64,000 bases of DNA from Sulfuricella sp. T08 (GCF_000971475.1 NZ_DF967539.1:152850-216849), one strand, 5' to 3'. Positions 46,497-54,568 are shown, numbered from the stretch's first letter. Translations and numbers: made by a program. The notes: generated by a model from the letters alone, not told the origin.

Positions 46497-46536
46497 CTTG
46501 ACGTTCCCTTGACGTTTCCTTGACGCAAGCTTGACG
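46497..46536 (+). promoter_or_regulatory. Four direct repeats CTTGACG with 11-bp period, probable response-regulator operator
   Basis: CTTGACG occurs at 46497, 46508, 46519 and 46530, each identical, with 4-bp spacers. An 11-bp period puts all copies on the same face of the helix, as OmpR-family dimers require. The array lies 15 bp after the kinase gene and about 150 bp before the small gene/SulP pair. The last repeat may serve as the -35 box (TTGACG), but no clear -10 box at the right distance is seen. Confidence 0.75.
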
Positions 46537-46682
46537 GCTGTCATTGTACGATTGCACCGTAATGTGAAGCAGGTTGAATTTTGAGTTAAATCAGCCTGCC
46601 GATGCGGGGCCGCGCACCTTTAAATCACCGCTTGTTGTGATGAGGTTCCGGCATCAGCCAACCTTAATGTGCGAGCGATCAA

Positions 46683-46895
46683 ATGAGAATATCTTCGGCA
46701 TCAACCTCTTTCATGGAATACCCTTCCGAAACTACCCATGGTTTCGATTCTCCGCTGGTTACCGTGCGACTAGCGGTGACGCATTTTTTTCGAAGGGTGG
46801 ATCGATTGTTTACGGCAATTGCCTACGCCGAGGCGGGAAACCTGGATAAGGTTCAAGAGATGCTCGATCAAGACAAGGCGATGAAAAAACAATGA
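46683..46895 (+). CDS. Small hypothetical protein coupled to SulP gene
   Basis: 70 residues. The C-terminal half, RLFTAIAYAEAGNLDKVQEMLDQDKAMKKQ, is an amphipathic, charged helix; the N-terminal half is less convincing, and an ATG at 46713 may be the true start. Its TGA overlaps the ATG of the SulP gene by 4 bp, which argues for real translation. No family recognised; a regulatory subunit of the transporter is possible. Confidence 0.6.
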   Translation: MRISSASTSFMEYPSETTHGFDSPLVTVRLAVTHFFRRVDRLFTAIAYAEAGNLDKVQEMLDQDKAMKKQ

Positions 46896-48598
46896 ATGCC
46901 TGGGTTCATCGTCTCCCCATTGCAAAATGGCGGACCCTATCCCCAGACACGCTCAAGAAGGATCTGGTGGCCGGGGTCACCGTATCGCTGGTCGCCATTC
47001 CGCAATCTCTCGCCTATGCCCAGCTCGCCGGTGTTCCGGCCTACTACGGTCTTTATGCGGCCCTGATCCCCACCATCGTTGGCGCTTTGGCCGGCTCTTC
47101 CAGGCAACTCTCGACTGGCCCGGTTGCGATGACTTCTCTTTTGACTGCCGCCAGCGTGGCCCCATTGGCAGCTCACGGCAGCGAAGTGTTTTACGCCTAT
47201 GTGGTCCTGCTGGCATTGCTGTCTGGCATGTTTCAAGTCATGTTTGGCGCATTGAGGATGGGCGTACTGCTCAACTTTCTGTCCAATCCGGTATTGATGG
47301 GCTTCATCAACGCCGCCGCCATCATTATTGGGCTTTCGCAACTCCCGACACTACTGGGCATTTCTGCGACTCAATCCAGCCATTTCCTTCTCGATATCTG
47401 GCAGGTGCTCATTCACATCGATACCATGCACGAGATATCAGTCGCCTTTGGGGTGTCGGCAATCCTGTTGCTGCTGGCGTTCAAGAAGCTGGCTCCCCGG
47501 CTCCCCGGTGTGTTGATCACGGTGGTTCTGCTGACCTGGATCAGCTATGAGATCGGGTACGCCAGTATGGGTGGGAAAGTCGTTGGTGTCGTTCCGCAGG
47601 GTTTGCCTACCCTGAGTATTCCTCTGCTTGACTGGAATGCAACCAAGTCGCTCATTCCTGCCGGATTCGTCATTGCACTTATCAGTTTCATGGAGGCCAT
47701 GTCCAGTTCCAAGGTGATTGCGCTCAAGACCCGTCAACCCTGGGATGAGAACAAGGAACTTATCGGCCAGGGCTTGGCGAAAATTGCCTCCGCCTTCTGT
47801 CATTCCTTGCCGGTTAGCGGTTCTTTTTCCCGTTCCGCCCTGAATCTTGCCACCAATGCACAGACCGCATTATCTTCTGTTGTTTCGGCGGTCTTCGTAT
47901 TGTTGACGTTGTTGTTCTTTACCTCGTTGCTTTATCACTTGCCCAAACCGGTTCTGGCGGCCGTTATCATGATGGCTGTGATCGGCCTGGTTAATTTCCA
48001 GTCGATTGCCAACGCCTGGCGCGCCAGTCGTGACGATGGTATCGCAGCCATTGTGACCTTCCTGGCCACGCTTGCCTTTGCACCGAATATTCAGAACGGC
48101 ATACTTACCGGCATCATCCTTTCGCTGGCATTGCTGCTCTACCGAATGATGCAGCCTCGCGTTGCCGATCTGGGGATATTCGAAGACGGAACGTTACGCG
48201 ATGCGCGCCGCCACAACTTGCCTCTTTTGCACCCCAAGCTCGGCGCGATCCGTTTCGATGGGGCGCTCCGGTTCATCAATGTTTCGTATTTCGAAGATGC
48301 GCTTCTGACGTTTGAAAGAGAAAATCCATCGGTTCGCCACATTCTGGTGAAATGCAATGGGGTTAATTCTCTGGATGCATCGGGCGTCGAGATGCTTTCT
48401 ACCTTGATCAGCCGGTTAAAAAATAACGGCATTACTTTGGGTTTCAGCGGCCCCAAGAAACAGGTTAGAGAAGTCATGGATAATACTGGTTTGAGCCAAA
48501 AGATCGGTACCGATAATATATTTTCCAGCGACCAGGAAGCTTTCGACCAACTATTCTTGCGTGGAGTGATCGATACGAGAATAGGTCGGCCGATATGA
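46892..48598 (+). CDS. SulP family anion permease with STAS domain
   Basis: 568 residues. The N-terminal membrane part has DLVAGVTVSLVAIPQSLAYAQLAGVPAYYGLYAALIPTIVGALAGSSRQLSTGPVAMTSLL, a full SulP signature, and the later block LPVSGSFSRSALNLATNAQTALSSVV. The C-terminal STAS domain (about 440-550) contains VRHILVKCNGVNSLDASGVEMLSTLI. It resembles sulfate permeases more closely than the SulP at 32933, but the substrate is unproven. The operator-like array upstream suggests control by the neighbouring two-component system. Confidence 0.92.
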   Translation: MNAWVHRLPIAKWRTLSPDTLKKDLVAGVTVSLVAIPQSLAYAQLAGVPAYYGLYAALIPTIVGALAGSSRQLSTGPVAMTSLLTAASVAPLAAHGSEVFYAYVVLLALLSGMFQVMFGALRMGVLLNFLSNPVLMGFINAAAIIIGLSQLPTLLGISATQSSHFLLDIWQVLIHIDTMHEISVAFGVSAILLLLAFKKLAPRLPGVLITVVLLTWISYEIGYASMGGKVVGVVPQGLPTLSIPLLDWNATKSLIPAGFVIALISFMEAMSSSKVIALKTRQPWDENKELIGQGLAKIASAFCHSLPVSGSFSRSALNLATNAQTALSSVVSAVFVLLTLLFFTSLLYHLPKPVLAAVIMMAVIGLVNFQSIANAWRASRDDGIAAIVTFLATLAFAPNIQNGILTGIILSLALLLYRMMQPRVADLGIFEDGTLRDARRHNLPLLHPKLGAIRFDGALRFINVSYFEDALLTFERENPSVRHILVKCNGVNSLDASGVEMLSTLISRLKNNGITLGFSGPKKQVREVMDNTGLSQKIGTDNIFSSDQEAFDQLFLRGVIDTRIGRPI

Positions 48599-48633
48599 CA
48601 GATGTTTTTCATTAAATATTCAAGGGGTGATTC

Positions 48634-49152
48634 ATGCAAGGTTTGTCTGTTTGTTTATTGAGTTTGTTATTTCTGGCCGGCTGCGCCGGCCAGGACGTGA
48701 AGGACCAGCCCAAGGCGGCGGTCGAGGACAGAACGGCGACTCAGGCGGGTGCGGATACCAAGCCTGCCGGTCAGCAGGCGGTGGCGGCCAATCCTCTGAA
48801 AGATCCCAACAACATCCTCTCCAAGCGCAGCGTGTATTACGATTTCGACAAGTCTGACGTGAAGGATGAATACAAGCCGATGGTCGAGGCGCATGCCAGG
48901 TATTTGACCGGCAATAAGGCCGCCAAGGTTGCAGTACAGGGCAATTGCGACGAACGCGGCAGCCGCGAGTACAACATTGCCCTGGGCAATCGTCGTGCCG
49001 ACAGCGTAAGGAAAGTGATGAATGTGATGGGCGCGTCCGACAGCCAGATCGAGGTCATCAGCTTTGGCGAAGAGAAACCCCGCACTACCTGCCATGACGA
49101 ATCCTGCTGGAAGGAAAACCGTCGCTCAGATATCGTTTACCAGGGCGAGTGA
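48634..49152 (+). CDS. OmpA/Pal-like peptidoglycan-associated lipoprotein
   Basis: 172 residues. The signal ends in the lipobox LAGC, so it is probably outer-membrane anchored. The OmpA-like domain includes VYYDFDKSDVKDEYKPMVEAHARYL, NCDERGSREYNIALGNRRADSV and NRRSDIVY, which bind peptidoglycan. It may be a second Pal, since the usual pal lies with tolB. It has three Cys in the mature domain (NCDERG, TTCHDESCW), which is unusual. It follows the SulP gene by 35 bp. Confidence 0.85.
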   Translation: MQGLSVCLLSLLFLAGCAGQDVKDQPKAAVEDRTATQAGADTKPAGQQAVAANPLKDPNNILSKRSVYYDFDKSDVKDEYKPMVEAHARYLTGNKAAKVAVQGNCDERGSREYNIALGNRRADSVRKVMNVMGASDSQIEVISFGEEKPRTTCHDESCWKENRRSDIVYQGE

Positions 49153-49250
49153 ACAGCATCCAAAGTAAGTTGTTTTGGCCGGGTGAAGCAATTCACCCGC
49201 CATCTCAGGCCAGATTCTCCAAAGTAGCCTACTTACTGTACGATGGGCGA

Positions 49251-50594
49251 TCAAGCGGTCGGCAATTCGAGGGTCGCCATCAGCCCGCCGTCAGGATGGT
49301 TGCGGAGATAAAGTGTTCCACCGTGCTTCTCGGCGATGTTGCGCGCGATGGTGATACCTATCCCAGTGCCGCCGGTGTCTCGCGAACGCGAGCCTTCTAG
49401 CCGGAAAAACGGGTCGAACACCGCTTCCAGCATATTCTCCGGGATTCCGGGTCCGCCATCCCGCACCTGCACGATCGCTTTATTCTTGTCCAGGCTGGCG
49501 GTAACCCGCGCGTATCCGCCGTATTTCACCGCATTGTCGATCAGGTTGGTGAGGCAGCGCCGCATTGCATTCGGCTGCGCCGCGATGGAAACCCCGGTAA
49601 GCCCGCTCAGCGTTACGTCCTGCCCTGCTTCCGCTGCGTCGGCGCAGACGCTGTCCAGGATCGAATCGAAATCCGTGCGCTGCATCGGCTCTTCGGAGTT
49701 CATGCTGCGGGCGAGATCGAGCCCTTCCTTGATCATGGTTTGCACTGCCGAAAGATCCTCGACCAGTCTGGCCTGCAGTTCCTGATCCTGAACCTTCTCA
49801 AGGCGAAGCCGAATCCGCGTCAGCGGTGTTTGCAGGTCGTGCGTGATGGCCGCAAGCATCTGGGTACGCTCCTGGATGTAGCGGCGAATTTGCGCCTGCA
49901 TCGTGTTGAATGCGGAGGCGGCATGGCGTACTTCGGTCGGGCCGCGTTCGGCTAGCGGCGGTTGCTCGATGTTGCGGCCAAGCTCGGTAGCCGCCCGCGC
50001 CAGTTGCCTGAGCGGTCGAACTGACATGCGCGCGACTGCGTAGGCGAGCAGGCCGAGACAGGTCGCAAAGAAGAATAGATAAAGCAGCAGCCGCGGCTTG
50101 GGCAGTGTGACAGGCGGAGGGCTGCGGGGTTGCAGGACCAGGTGGAGAAACATTCCATCGTGCAAGGAGAGGGATACTGTTCGGCAAACGGCTTGTGGTC
50201 TGTATTGCGGCGGAGCGCCAGGTGTCTGTGACATTGCGGCGCAATCCGTTTTCTGCGACACGATATGGCGGTCTTCGCCCAAGCGCTGGAGCAGGGCCGA
50301 GGTGAGTGCGGTGTCCGGTTCCCCTTCATCGCCGATCCCGGTGCTGGCAATTTTGGCGATGAAGCCGTTGCGGCTGGCCGCGGCAGCAACCGGGCCTCTT
50401 GCTTCCCGGGGCGCCGCGTCGAGCATGAGAACGAGTTGTTCCACCCGTTCGGCGATGTGCAGGGACCGGATATGCGAAATGTCCGCCTGACGTGCACTGT
50501 CGGCAAGAAGAAAAGTGAGTGCGCCCGAGGCAAAAATGCCGCCCACCAGGATCAGAAAAACCCGGCCCACCATCGAGCCGAAAAATGTTTTCAC
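49251..50594 (-). CDS. Sensor histidine kinase (EnvZ/CpxA-like)
   Basis: 447 residues. The first membrane segment is about 10-30 and the second about 165-185, with a periplasmic domain between them, then HAMP (YAVARMSVRPLRQLARAATELG), HisKA with AAITHDLQTPLTRIRLRLE, and the HATPase boxes NLIDNAVKYGG, VRDGGPGIP and GTGIGITIARNIAEKHGG. Its GTG start is 1 bp after the response regulator stop, so the two are coupled. The sensed signal is unknown; the divergent Spy-like gene suggests envelope stress. Confidence 0.9.
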   Translation of the reverse strand: MKTFFGSMVGRVFLILVGGIFASGALTFLLADSARQADISHIRSLHIAERVEQLVLMLDAAPREARGPVAAAASRNGFIAKIASTGIGDEGEPDTALTSALLQRLGEDRHIVSQKTDCAAMSQTPGAPPQYRPQAVCRTVSLSLHDGMFLHLVLQPRSPPPVTLPKPRLLLYLFFFATCLGLLAYAVARMSVRPLRQLARAATELGRNIEQPPLAERGPTEVRHAASAFNTMQAQIRRYIQERTQMLAAITHDLQTPLTRIRLRLEKVQDQELQARLVEDLSAVQTMIKEGLDLARSMNSEEPMQRTDFDSILDSVCADAAEAGQDVTLSGLTGVSIAAQPNAMRRCLTNLIDNAVKYGGYARVTASLDKNKAIVQVRDGGPGIPENMLEAVFDPFFRLEGSRSRDTGGTGIGITIARNIAEKHGGTLYLRNHPDGGLMATLELPTA

Positions 50595-50595
50595 G

Positions 50596-51327
50596 TCATT
50601 TCTCCACGCTTACCGGCGTCGCCAGCACATAGCCCTCGTTGCGCACGGTCTTGAGCAGCATTGGCACCTTGGCATCCTCTCCCAGTTTCTGCCGCAGCCG
50701 GCTGACTTGCAGGTCGATGGATCGATCGAAGGGGTCGGCGTCGCGCCCATGGGTGAGATTGAGCAGTTGATCCCGGTTCAATACCCGATTGGGATGTTCG
50801 AGAAAAATCTTGAGCAAGCGAAATTCTGCGCCCGAGAGCATTACCACAGTGTTTTGCGGGCTGATCAGATGGCGTGCCGCCAGGTCGAGAATCCATCCTG
50901 CAAAGCACAGTCGTTTCGCATTGAGCGGCTCCAGGTTCGGGGGCAGTGCTTGCGTGCGGCGCAGCACATTGCGGATGCGCGCGATCAGTTCGCGGGGTTC
51001 GAAGGGTTTTGCCATGTAGTCATCGGCCCCCATTTCGAGCCCGAGAATGCGATCGAGCGGCTCGCCGCGGGCGGTCAGCATGATGACCGGCAGATTGGAG
51101 CGTGCCCGCAGCGTGCGGCAAAGCGTAAGTCCGTCTTCGCCCGGCAGTGTGAGATCCAGCACGATCAGGTCGATACGCGTGCTGTCCAGTATCCGCCACA
51201 TGCCCGTTCCGTCGGCTGCGGTCAGCGTGCGGAAGCCGTTTGCGTCCAGGTATTCGGCGAGCAGCGAGCGTATGTCGCGATCGTCGTCTACAAAGAGAAT
51301 GCAGGGTTGAGTATCCATGGTGGCCAT
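50596..51327 (-). CDS. OmpR-family response regulator (CpxR/OmpR-like)
   Basis: 243 residues from the ATG at 51327 (MATMDTQPCILFVDDD); the frame goes on to 51450 but into the intergenic region. The receiver has VDDD, the acceptor Asp in LIVLDLTLPGEDGL, MLTARG and AKPFEPREL. The winged helix follows (LSGAEFRLLKIFLEHPNRVLNRDQLLNLTHGRDADPFDRSIDLQVSRLRQKLGED). It is the first gene of the RR-kinase pair, divergent from the Spy-like gene. Confidence 0.92.
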   Translation of the reverse strand: MATMDTQPCILFVDDDRDIRSLLAEYLDANGFRTLTAADGTGMWRILDSTRIDLIVLDLTLPGEDGLTLCRTLRARSNLPVIMLTARGEPLDRILGLEMGADDYMAKPFEPRELIARIRNVLRRTQALPPNLEPLNAKRLCFAGWILDLAARHLISPQNTVVMLSGAEFRLLKIFLEHPNRVLNRDQLLNLTHGRDADPFDRSIDLQVSRLRQKLGEDAKVPMLLKTVRNEGYVLATPVSVEK

Positions 51328-51375
51328 TATGCCGAAACCGCGGGGCTGTCTGTGGGTTGAATTGTAGCGGGGGGT

Positions 51376-51391
51376 ATCGAATGATCGAATG
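51376..51391. promoter_or_regulatory. Tandem 8-bp repeat atcgaatg in the divergent promoter region
   Basis: Two head-to-tail copies of atcgaatg lie between the response regulator and the Spy-like gene. Position and direct repetition fit a regulator site for one or both genes. Two copies of 8 bp could also be chance. Confidence 0.35.
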
Positions 51392-51486
51392 GACAAAGAA
51401 CGATACAAACTGAACATATTCCAGATACACAAGGCTGGTGAAATAGGCACTGTGCGAGTTGCACTAAACCATCAGGAGATTCAACC

Positions 51487-51915
51487 ATGACCAAGTTTCG
51501 CAGAAACATTTTTCTCATCGGGCTTGCCGCTATCGGCCTTGGAACCGCACCGGTCCTGGCTCTTGCCAATACAGGATGTGGCCCCATGGGCGCCGGATCA
51601 GACAAATTCGCCGAGCGGATTGAGAAGCGCCAGGTTGAGTTGCATGACAAGCTCAAGCTTACCTCGGAACAGGAAACCGCATGGAAGTCGTTCCATGAAA
51701 AGATGAAGCCTGCTGTAGCCCGTAACCGGCCGGATCCATCTGAACTTTCTGCGCTGCATGCGCCAGAGCGCCTGGAGCGGATGCTTGCCTTGATGAAGGA
51801 ACACGAAAGCCGGATGGCCGATCGGGTAGCCACTGTCAAGGAATTCTACGCGGTCTTGACGCCTGAGCAACAGAAGCTGTTTGACGATCAGTTCTCAAAA
51901 CATCGCCGGCGTTGA
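51487..51915 (+). CDS. Spy/CpxP-family (LTXXQ) periplasmic protein
   Basis: 142 residues. A signal peptide (IFLIGLAAIGLGTAPVLALA) precedes a helical, charged domain with the two LTxxQ motifs LTSEQETAW and LTPEQQKLFDDQF that mark Spy/CpxP chaperones. These protect envelope proteins or adjust Cpx-type kinases. It diverges from a two-component pair, as cpxP does from cpxRA, so feedback on that kinase is likely. Confidence 0.85.
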   Translation: MTKFRRNIFLIGLAAIGLGTAPVLALANTGCGPMGAGSDKFAERIEKRQVELHDKLKLTSEQETAWKSFHEKMKPAVARNRPDPSELSALHAPERLERMLALMKEHESRMADRVATVKEFYAVLTPEQQKLFDDQFSKHRRR

Positions 51916-52017
51916 GTTTTGCTTGCCAGACTGCTTTTAGTCGAGTGAAGTTGTAGTTGAGAAAAAGTAGCAGCAGTCGCAGGGCTCGCCTTGAGCGCCC
52001 TGCGACACTGAACCCCT

Positions 52018-52623
52018 CTAAGCGCCTGCCAGTGCTTTTTGTACCGACGCAAGCAAGTCTGCCGGCCAGAGTGGGGCGAGCGTAAGCGCTGTCTCGTGAC
52101 CGCGCTCCGACATCTTCTTCCAGGTCTTCTGCACGATGCTGATCAGCTTCGGCTCGGTGTAATGCGGCGCGAAGGGGACAAAATAAAATTCCAGAAACAC
52201 CAGGCAGATCACGTCTTCAAGAATCTGTCCATCGGGGTCGCCCAGTTTGATGCGGTCTTTCAACAACAGCGACTTGACCGTCTCGCACATCGCATCGTCG
52301 TAGCCCACCTGCCTCATGATCGCGGACGTGGTGTCGCCGTGAAATTTTGCCAGAGTGGTGCGCCAGTCGTTGTAGCCCTTGCGGTTCATCGGATAGTCGC
52401 TGCGCGGTATCTTCCAGCGGCAAATGTGCTGGGCGCGGGCGGCAAGCTGCAATGCCTCGGATGCGTTGGGTTCGAACTTGTCCAGCCACGCGGTCATGCG
52501 CTGTGAATACAGCAGTTCCTTGGGGTATTCCTTGCCCTCGAATATTTCCTTGTTGGGGTCAGTCCCGTTGGCGGCGTCGATGCGGGCAATTGCGTCCTTG
52601 AAACGGTCGGATACGGTGGTCAT
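52018..52623 (-). CDS. DUF4202 family protein
   Basis: 201 residues, soluble. The family signature is visible in FKDAIARIDAANGTDP, QRMTAWLDKFEPNASEALQLAARAQHICRWKIPRSDYP and LEDVICLVFLEFYF. Conserved His and Asp residues (AQHICRW, ...GPDGQILEDV-type) hint at an HD-like metal fold, but no activity is established. It is monocistronic. Confidence 0.85.
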   Translation of the reverse strand: MTTVSDRFKDAIARIDAANGTDPNKEIFEGKEYPKELLYSQRMTAWLDKFEPNASEALQLAARAQHICRWKIPRSDYPMNRKGYNDWRTTLAKFHGDTTSAIMRQVGYDDAMCETVKSLLLKDRIKLGDPDGQILEDVICLVFLEFYFVPFAPHYTEPKLISIVQKTWKKMSERGHETALTLAPLWPADLLASVQKALAGA

Positions 52624-52708
52624 GGTGTCTCGCTCGAAAATGAATCAGGGTGCTATGGTAAACAAGGCGCAGCGCTTTGTTAACAAGTAGTTTTTATGCC
52701 GCAAATAA

Positions 52709-52936
52709 TCAGCCCAGGAATACCTCGCCGGAATTGAAGTATTCAATTTCCTGGATTGTGCTTTCCCTGCCAGGGAGAGCGTTCCGATGCGGAAATCGGC
52801 CGAATTTGCTGGCGATATCCCTATGCCGTTTGGCAAAGCATAAATTGCTTTCCAGGCGGGTTTTTTCAAACAGCTTTACCAAAGGCTTCTGGTCCTCGTC
52901 CCGTTCAGGAATCGATGAAAACCAGCGCTTCCGCAT
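52709..52936 (-). pseudogene. C-terminal remnant of a DUF924 family protein
   Basis: The 75-residue frame has the DUF924 end motif HRDIASKFGRFPHRNALPGRES followed by TIQEIEYFNSG. Intact DUF924 proteins have about 180 or more residues; here an in-frame TAA lies a few codons upstream, so the first 60% is missing. It could be expressed as a short piece, but a dead remnant is more likely. It sits just outside the cassette array. Confidence 0.72.
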
Positions 52937-52989
52937 TTCATCCGATTACCAGAAACCGATTATTTTTTCGCAGGGGATTGGGTTGGGCA

Positions 52990-53325
52990 TTATTGGTACT
53001 GTGCAAGAGAGGTATCTTGGCCTTTGTGCTGAACCAGAATCCACGGGTTAACCACCACCGCCCATAGCGTGGCATCGGCATCCAGCCATGCCTTGGCCTG
53101 AGCATCGGACACTTTTTCGACTTTATGCGCCATCAGCCATTGTTCGATTTGCGTCTTGTTGTCGTTCGAAATCTGAACGGCCACCTCGATCAGGTCCAAG
53201 CCCTCATCAACCGCAATCACACTGCCGGCAGCAAAAAAACGCAGCAACTCCTTCCACGCGATCCGGGATGTTTCCAGATTGAGTTTTGCCCGGAGTATCT
53301 CATCCTGATTTTCTGATGTGCTCAT
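52990..53325 (-). CDS. DUF2288 family protein
   Basis: 111 residues, soluble. RAKLNLETSRIAWKELLRFFAAGSVIAVDEGLDLIEVAVQISNDN is the DUF2288 signature, found in many beta- and gammaproteobacteria and cyanobacteria without a known role. It starts 10 bp after the stop of the Cys-rich gene, on the same strand, so both may share a transcript. Confidence 0.85.
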   Translation of the reverse strand: MSTSENQDEILRAKLNLETSRIAWKELLRFFAAGSVIAVDEGLDLIEVAVQISNDNKTQIEQWLMAHKVEKVSDAQAKAWLDADATLWAVVVNPWILVQHKGQDTSLAQYQ

Positions 53326-53335
53326 GGATAAAACC

Positions 53336-53572
53336 TCAGGGATGGCCGCAGCAGGAACCGCCGGGTTTGCCTTCTAGCTGGATGGGCGGACACGGGACTG
53401 AGCCGTATGAACAAAACACGCAGCAATCGCCTGCTTTCGGGCGCAGCAAGACATGGCAGCTGGTGCACTCGTAAAACCACTGGCAAGCGTCGGTCGGCAT
53501 GGTTTCGTGCTTCGAGTGACCGCAATGCGGGCAAGTGATGATGGATTCAAGGACGGGTTCAGTGCTCAGCAT
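53336..53572 (-). CDS. Small cysteine-rich GDCCVFCSYG-type protein
   Basis: 78 residues from the ATG at 53572 (ribosome site agagg). It has CPHCGH, a CTSC knuckle and the block GDCCVFCSYGSVPCPPIQ, ten or more Cys in total, ending SCCGHP. Such short proteins bind metal and often occur beside mercury or heavy-metal genes; no such genes are seen here. It is the last ordinary gene before the integron array; its start codon is 8 bp from the most distal attC-like site. Confidence 0.75.
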   Translation of the reverse strand: MLSTEPVLESIITCPHCGHSKHETMPTDACQWFYECTSCHVLLRPKAGDCCVFCSYGSVPCPPIQLEGKPGGSCCGHP

Positions 53573-53918
53573 TTGTACCTCTAAAACTTGTTCGTACCAC
53601 GCCGCTTTTGGCGCGTCCGCTCGACTGATGAGGGTTAAAGCACTTCCATTCGAGAAACGCAAGAAAAGTGGCCATAGCGCAACCTACTGCGAGAATTGTG
53701 AAAAGCCATACGACCTGATTGAGATTCCCGAAGCCATAGCGATTGGGGTAGTGCTTAAATTTCTCCTGTTCGCTGAGCGGGAGGTACGACAATTCTTGAC
53801 CCCAAACTTTGGCGATAACAGAGTACGGTAAAGAGTTGTGCGTTGACACAAGCAACGACGCGTCGTAGGCCAAGTAGGCGAATGCAAATGTAAGGAATAG
53901 CAGAAGCCAAGGAAACAT
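53559..53918 (-). CDS. Integron cassette 15: small membrane protein
   Basis: 119 residues. Two membrane segments are seen, WLLLFLTFAFAYLAYDASLLV near the N-terminus and VVWLFTILAVGCAMATFLAFL at about 65-90. The last 30 residues are encoded by the attC-like site and are probably not functional. It is the cassette furthest from attI. No family recognised. Confidence 0.6.
   Translation of the reverse strand: MFPWLLLFLTFAFAYLAYDASLLVSTHNSLPYSVIAKVWGQELSYLPLSEQEKFKHYPNRYGFGNLNQVVWLFTILAVGCAMATFLAFLEWKCFNPHQSSGRAKSGVVRTSFRGTNAEH
53580..53640 (-). repeat. attC 15 (degenerate, distal end of array)
   Basis: Paired arms cgccgc / gcggc-type around ttttgg are present, and R'' is readable (TTTAACC on the minus strand), but the outer core GTTRRRY is damaged. 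It marks the array end. Confidence 0.5.
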
Positions 53919-53923
53919 AGCGT

Positions 53924-53993
53924 GCTCTAACGTAAAAGTTCAGAGGCGCGGCGCTGCTTTATCGCGCAGCGTCCTCTGCAACGATAGGTTGGG
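53924..53993 (-). repeat. attC 14
   Basis: 70 bp. Minus strand begins GCCCAAC and ends GTTAGAGC. Arms cagagg / cctctg and cgctgc / gcagcg pair. It closes the yefM-yoeB cassette. Confidence 0.88.
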
Positions 53994-53999
53994 CCGCTC

Positions 54000-54263
54000 T
54001 CACTCATAGTGCGACCACATGCGAAGCACACGAACCACGCGCTCTTTGGTGAAGACTTCATAGACCAAGCGATGCTGAATATTGATGCGTCTTGAATATG
54101 CGCCGGCCAAATCCCCTACGAGCTTTTCGTATGGAGGAGGATTCTGAAACGGGTCGGCGGCAAGAACGGCTAACAGTTCTTGTGCCTTGGTCTTTAGGCC
54201 AGCTGCAGCCAGCTTCTTCGCATCTTTCTCGGCATGCTTTGAATAGACTACCTGCCAACTCAC
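54000..54263 (-). CDS. yoeB: Cassette 14: YoeB/RelE-family toxin
   Basis: 87 residues. WQVVYSKHAEKDAKKLAAAGLKTKAQELLAVLAADPFQNPPPYEKLVGDLAGAYSRRINIQHRLVYEV and the C-terminal RVLRMWSHYE are typical of YoeB (Txe), a ribosome-dependent mRNA endonuclease with catalytic Glu, Arg and terminal His/Tyr. The GTG start overlaps the antitoxin stop. Such modules stabilise cassette arrays. Confidence 0.9.
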   Translation of the reverse strand: MSWQVVYSKHAEKDAKKLAAAGLKTKAQELLAVLAADPFQNPPPYEKLVGDLAGAYSRRINIQHRLVYEVFTKERVVRVLRMWSHYE

Positions 54264-54502
54264 CAGTTAAGCTCCTTGGCATTTTTGCCAAGAGGCTCGG
54301 CCATGCCTTCCTTGATGGATTCGCGCATGCCTGGAATCGAGAGCAGATAGAGCGTTTCTTGGATTGCCTGCCAATCCTCGGTGGACAGAAGAACGGCGCT
54401 CGTTCGTTTGCCTACGATGTGGATTGGCTGATGTGATTCAGCAGCCTGGTCGATGAGGCGATACAGATTGGCGCGTGCCTCGCTAGCAGTGAGTGTGGCC
54501 AT
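54260..54502 (-). CDS. yefM: Cassette 14: YefM/Phd-family antitoxin
   Basis: 80 residues from the ATG at 54502. MATLTASEARANLYRLIDQAAESHQPIHIVGKR is the Phd/YefM DNA-binding fold; the C-terminal part, MRESIKEGMAEPLGKNAKELNW, wraps the toxin. It should neutralise YoeB and repress the operon. Upstream, a palindromic gtacgtattgtcgtac (near 54528) is a plausible operator. Confidence 0.9.
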   Translation of the reverse strand: MATLTASEARANLYRLIDQAAESHQPIHIVGKRTSAVLLSTEDWQAIQETLYLLSIPGMRESIKEGMAEPLGKNAKELNW

Positions 54503-54525
54503 TTGGGGTCTCCTAAAACCACAAT

Positions 54526-54545
54526 GGTACGTATTGTCGTACGTT
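54526..54545. promoter_or_regulatory. Possible YefM operator
   Basis: The sequence gtacgtattgtcgtacgt contains the inverted half-sites gtacg / cgtac, 25-40 bp upstream of the antitoxin start. YefM repressors bind a gTGTACA-like palindrome, so the match is only general. Confidence 0.45.
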
Positions 54546-54568
54546 ATGTCAATCCGCCCATTGAGAGG

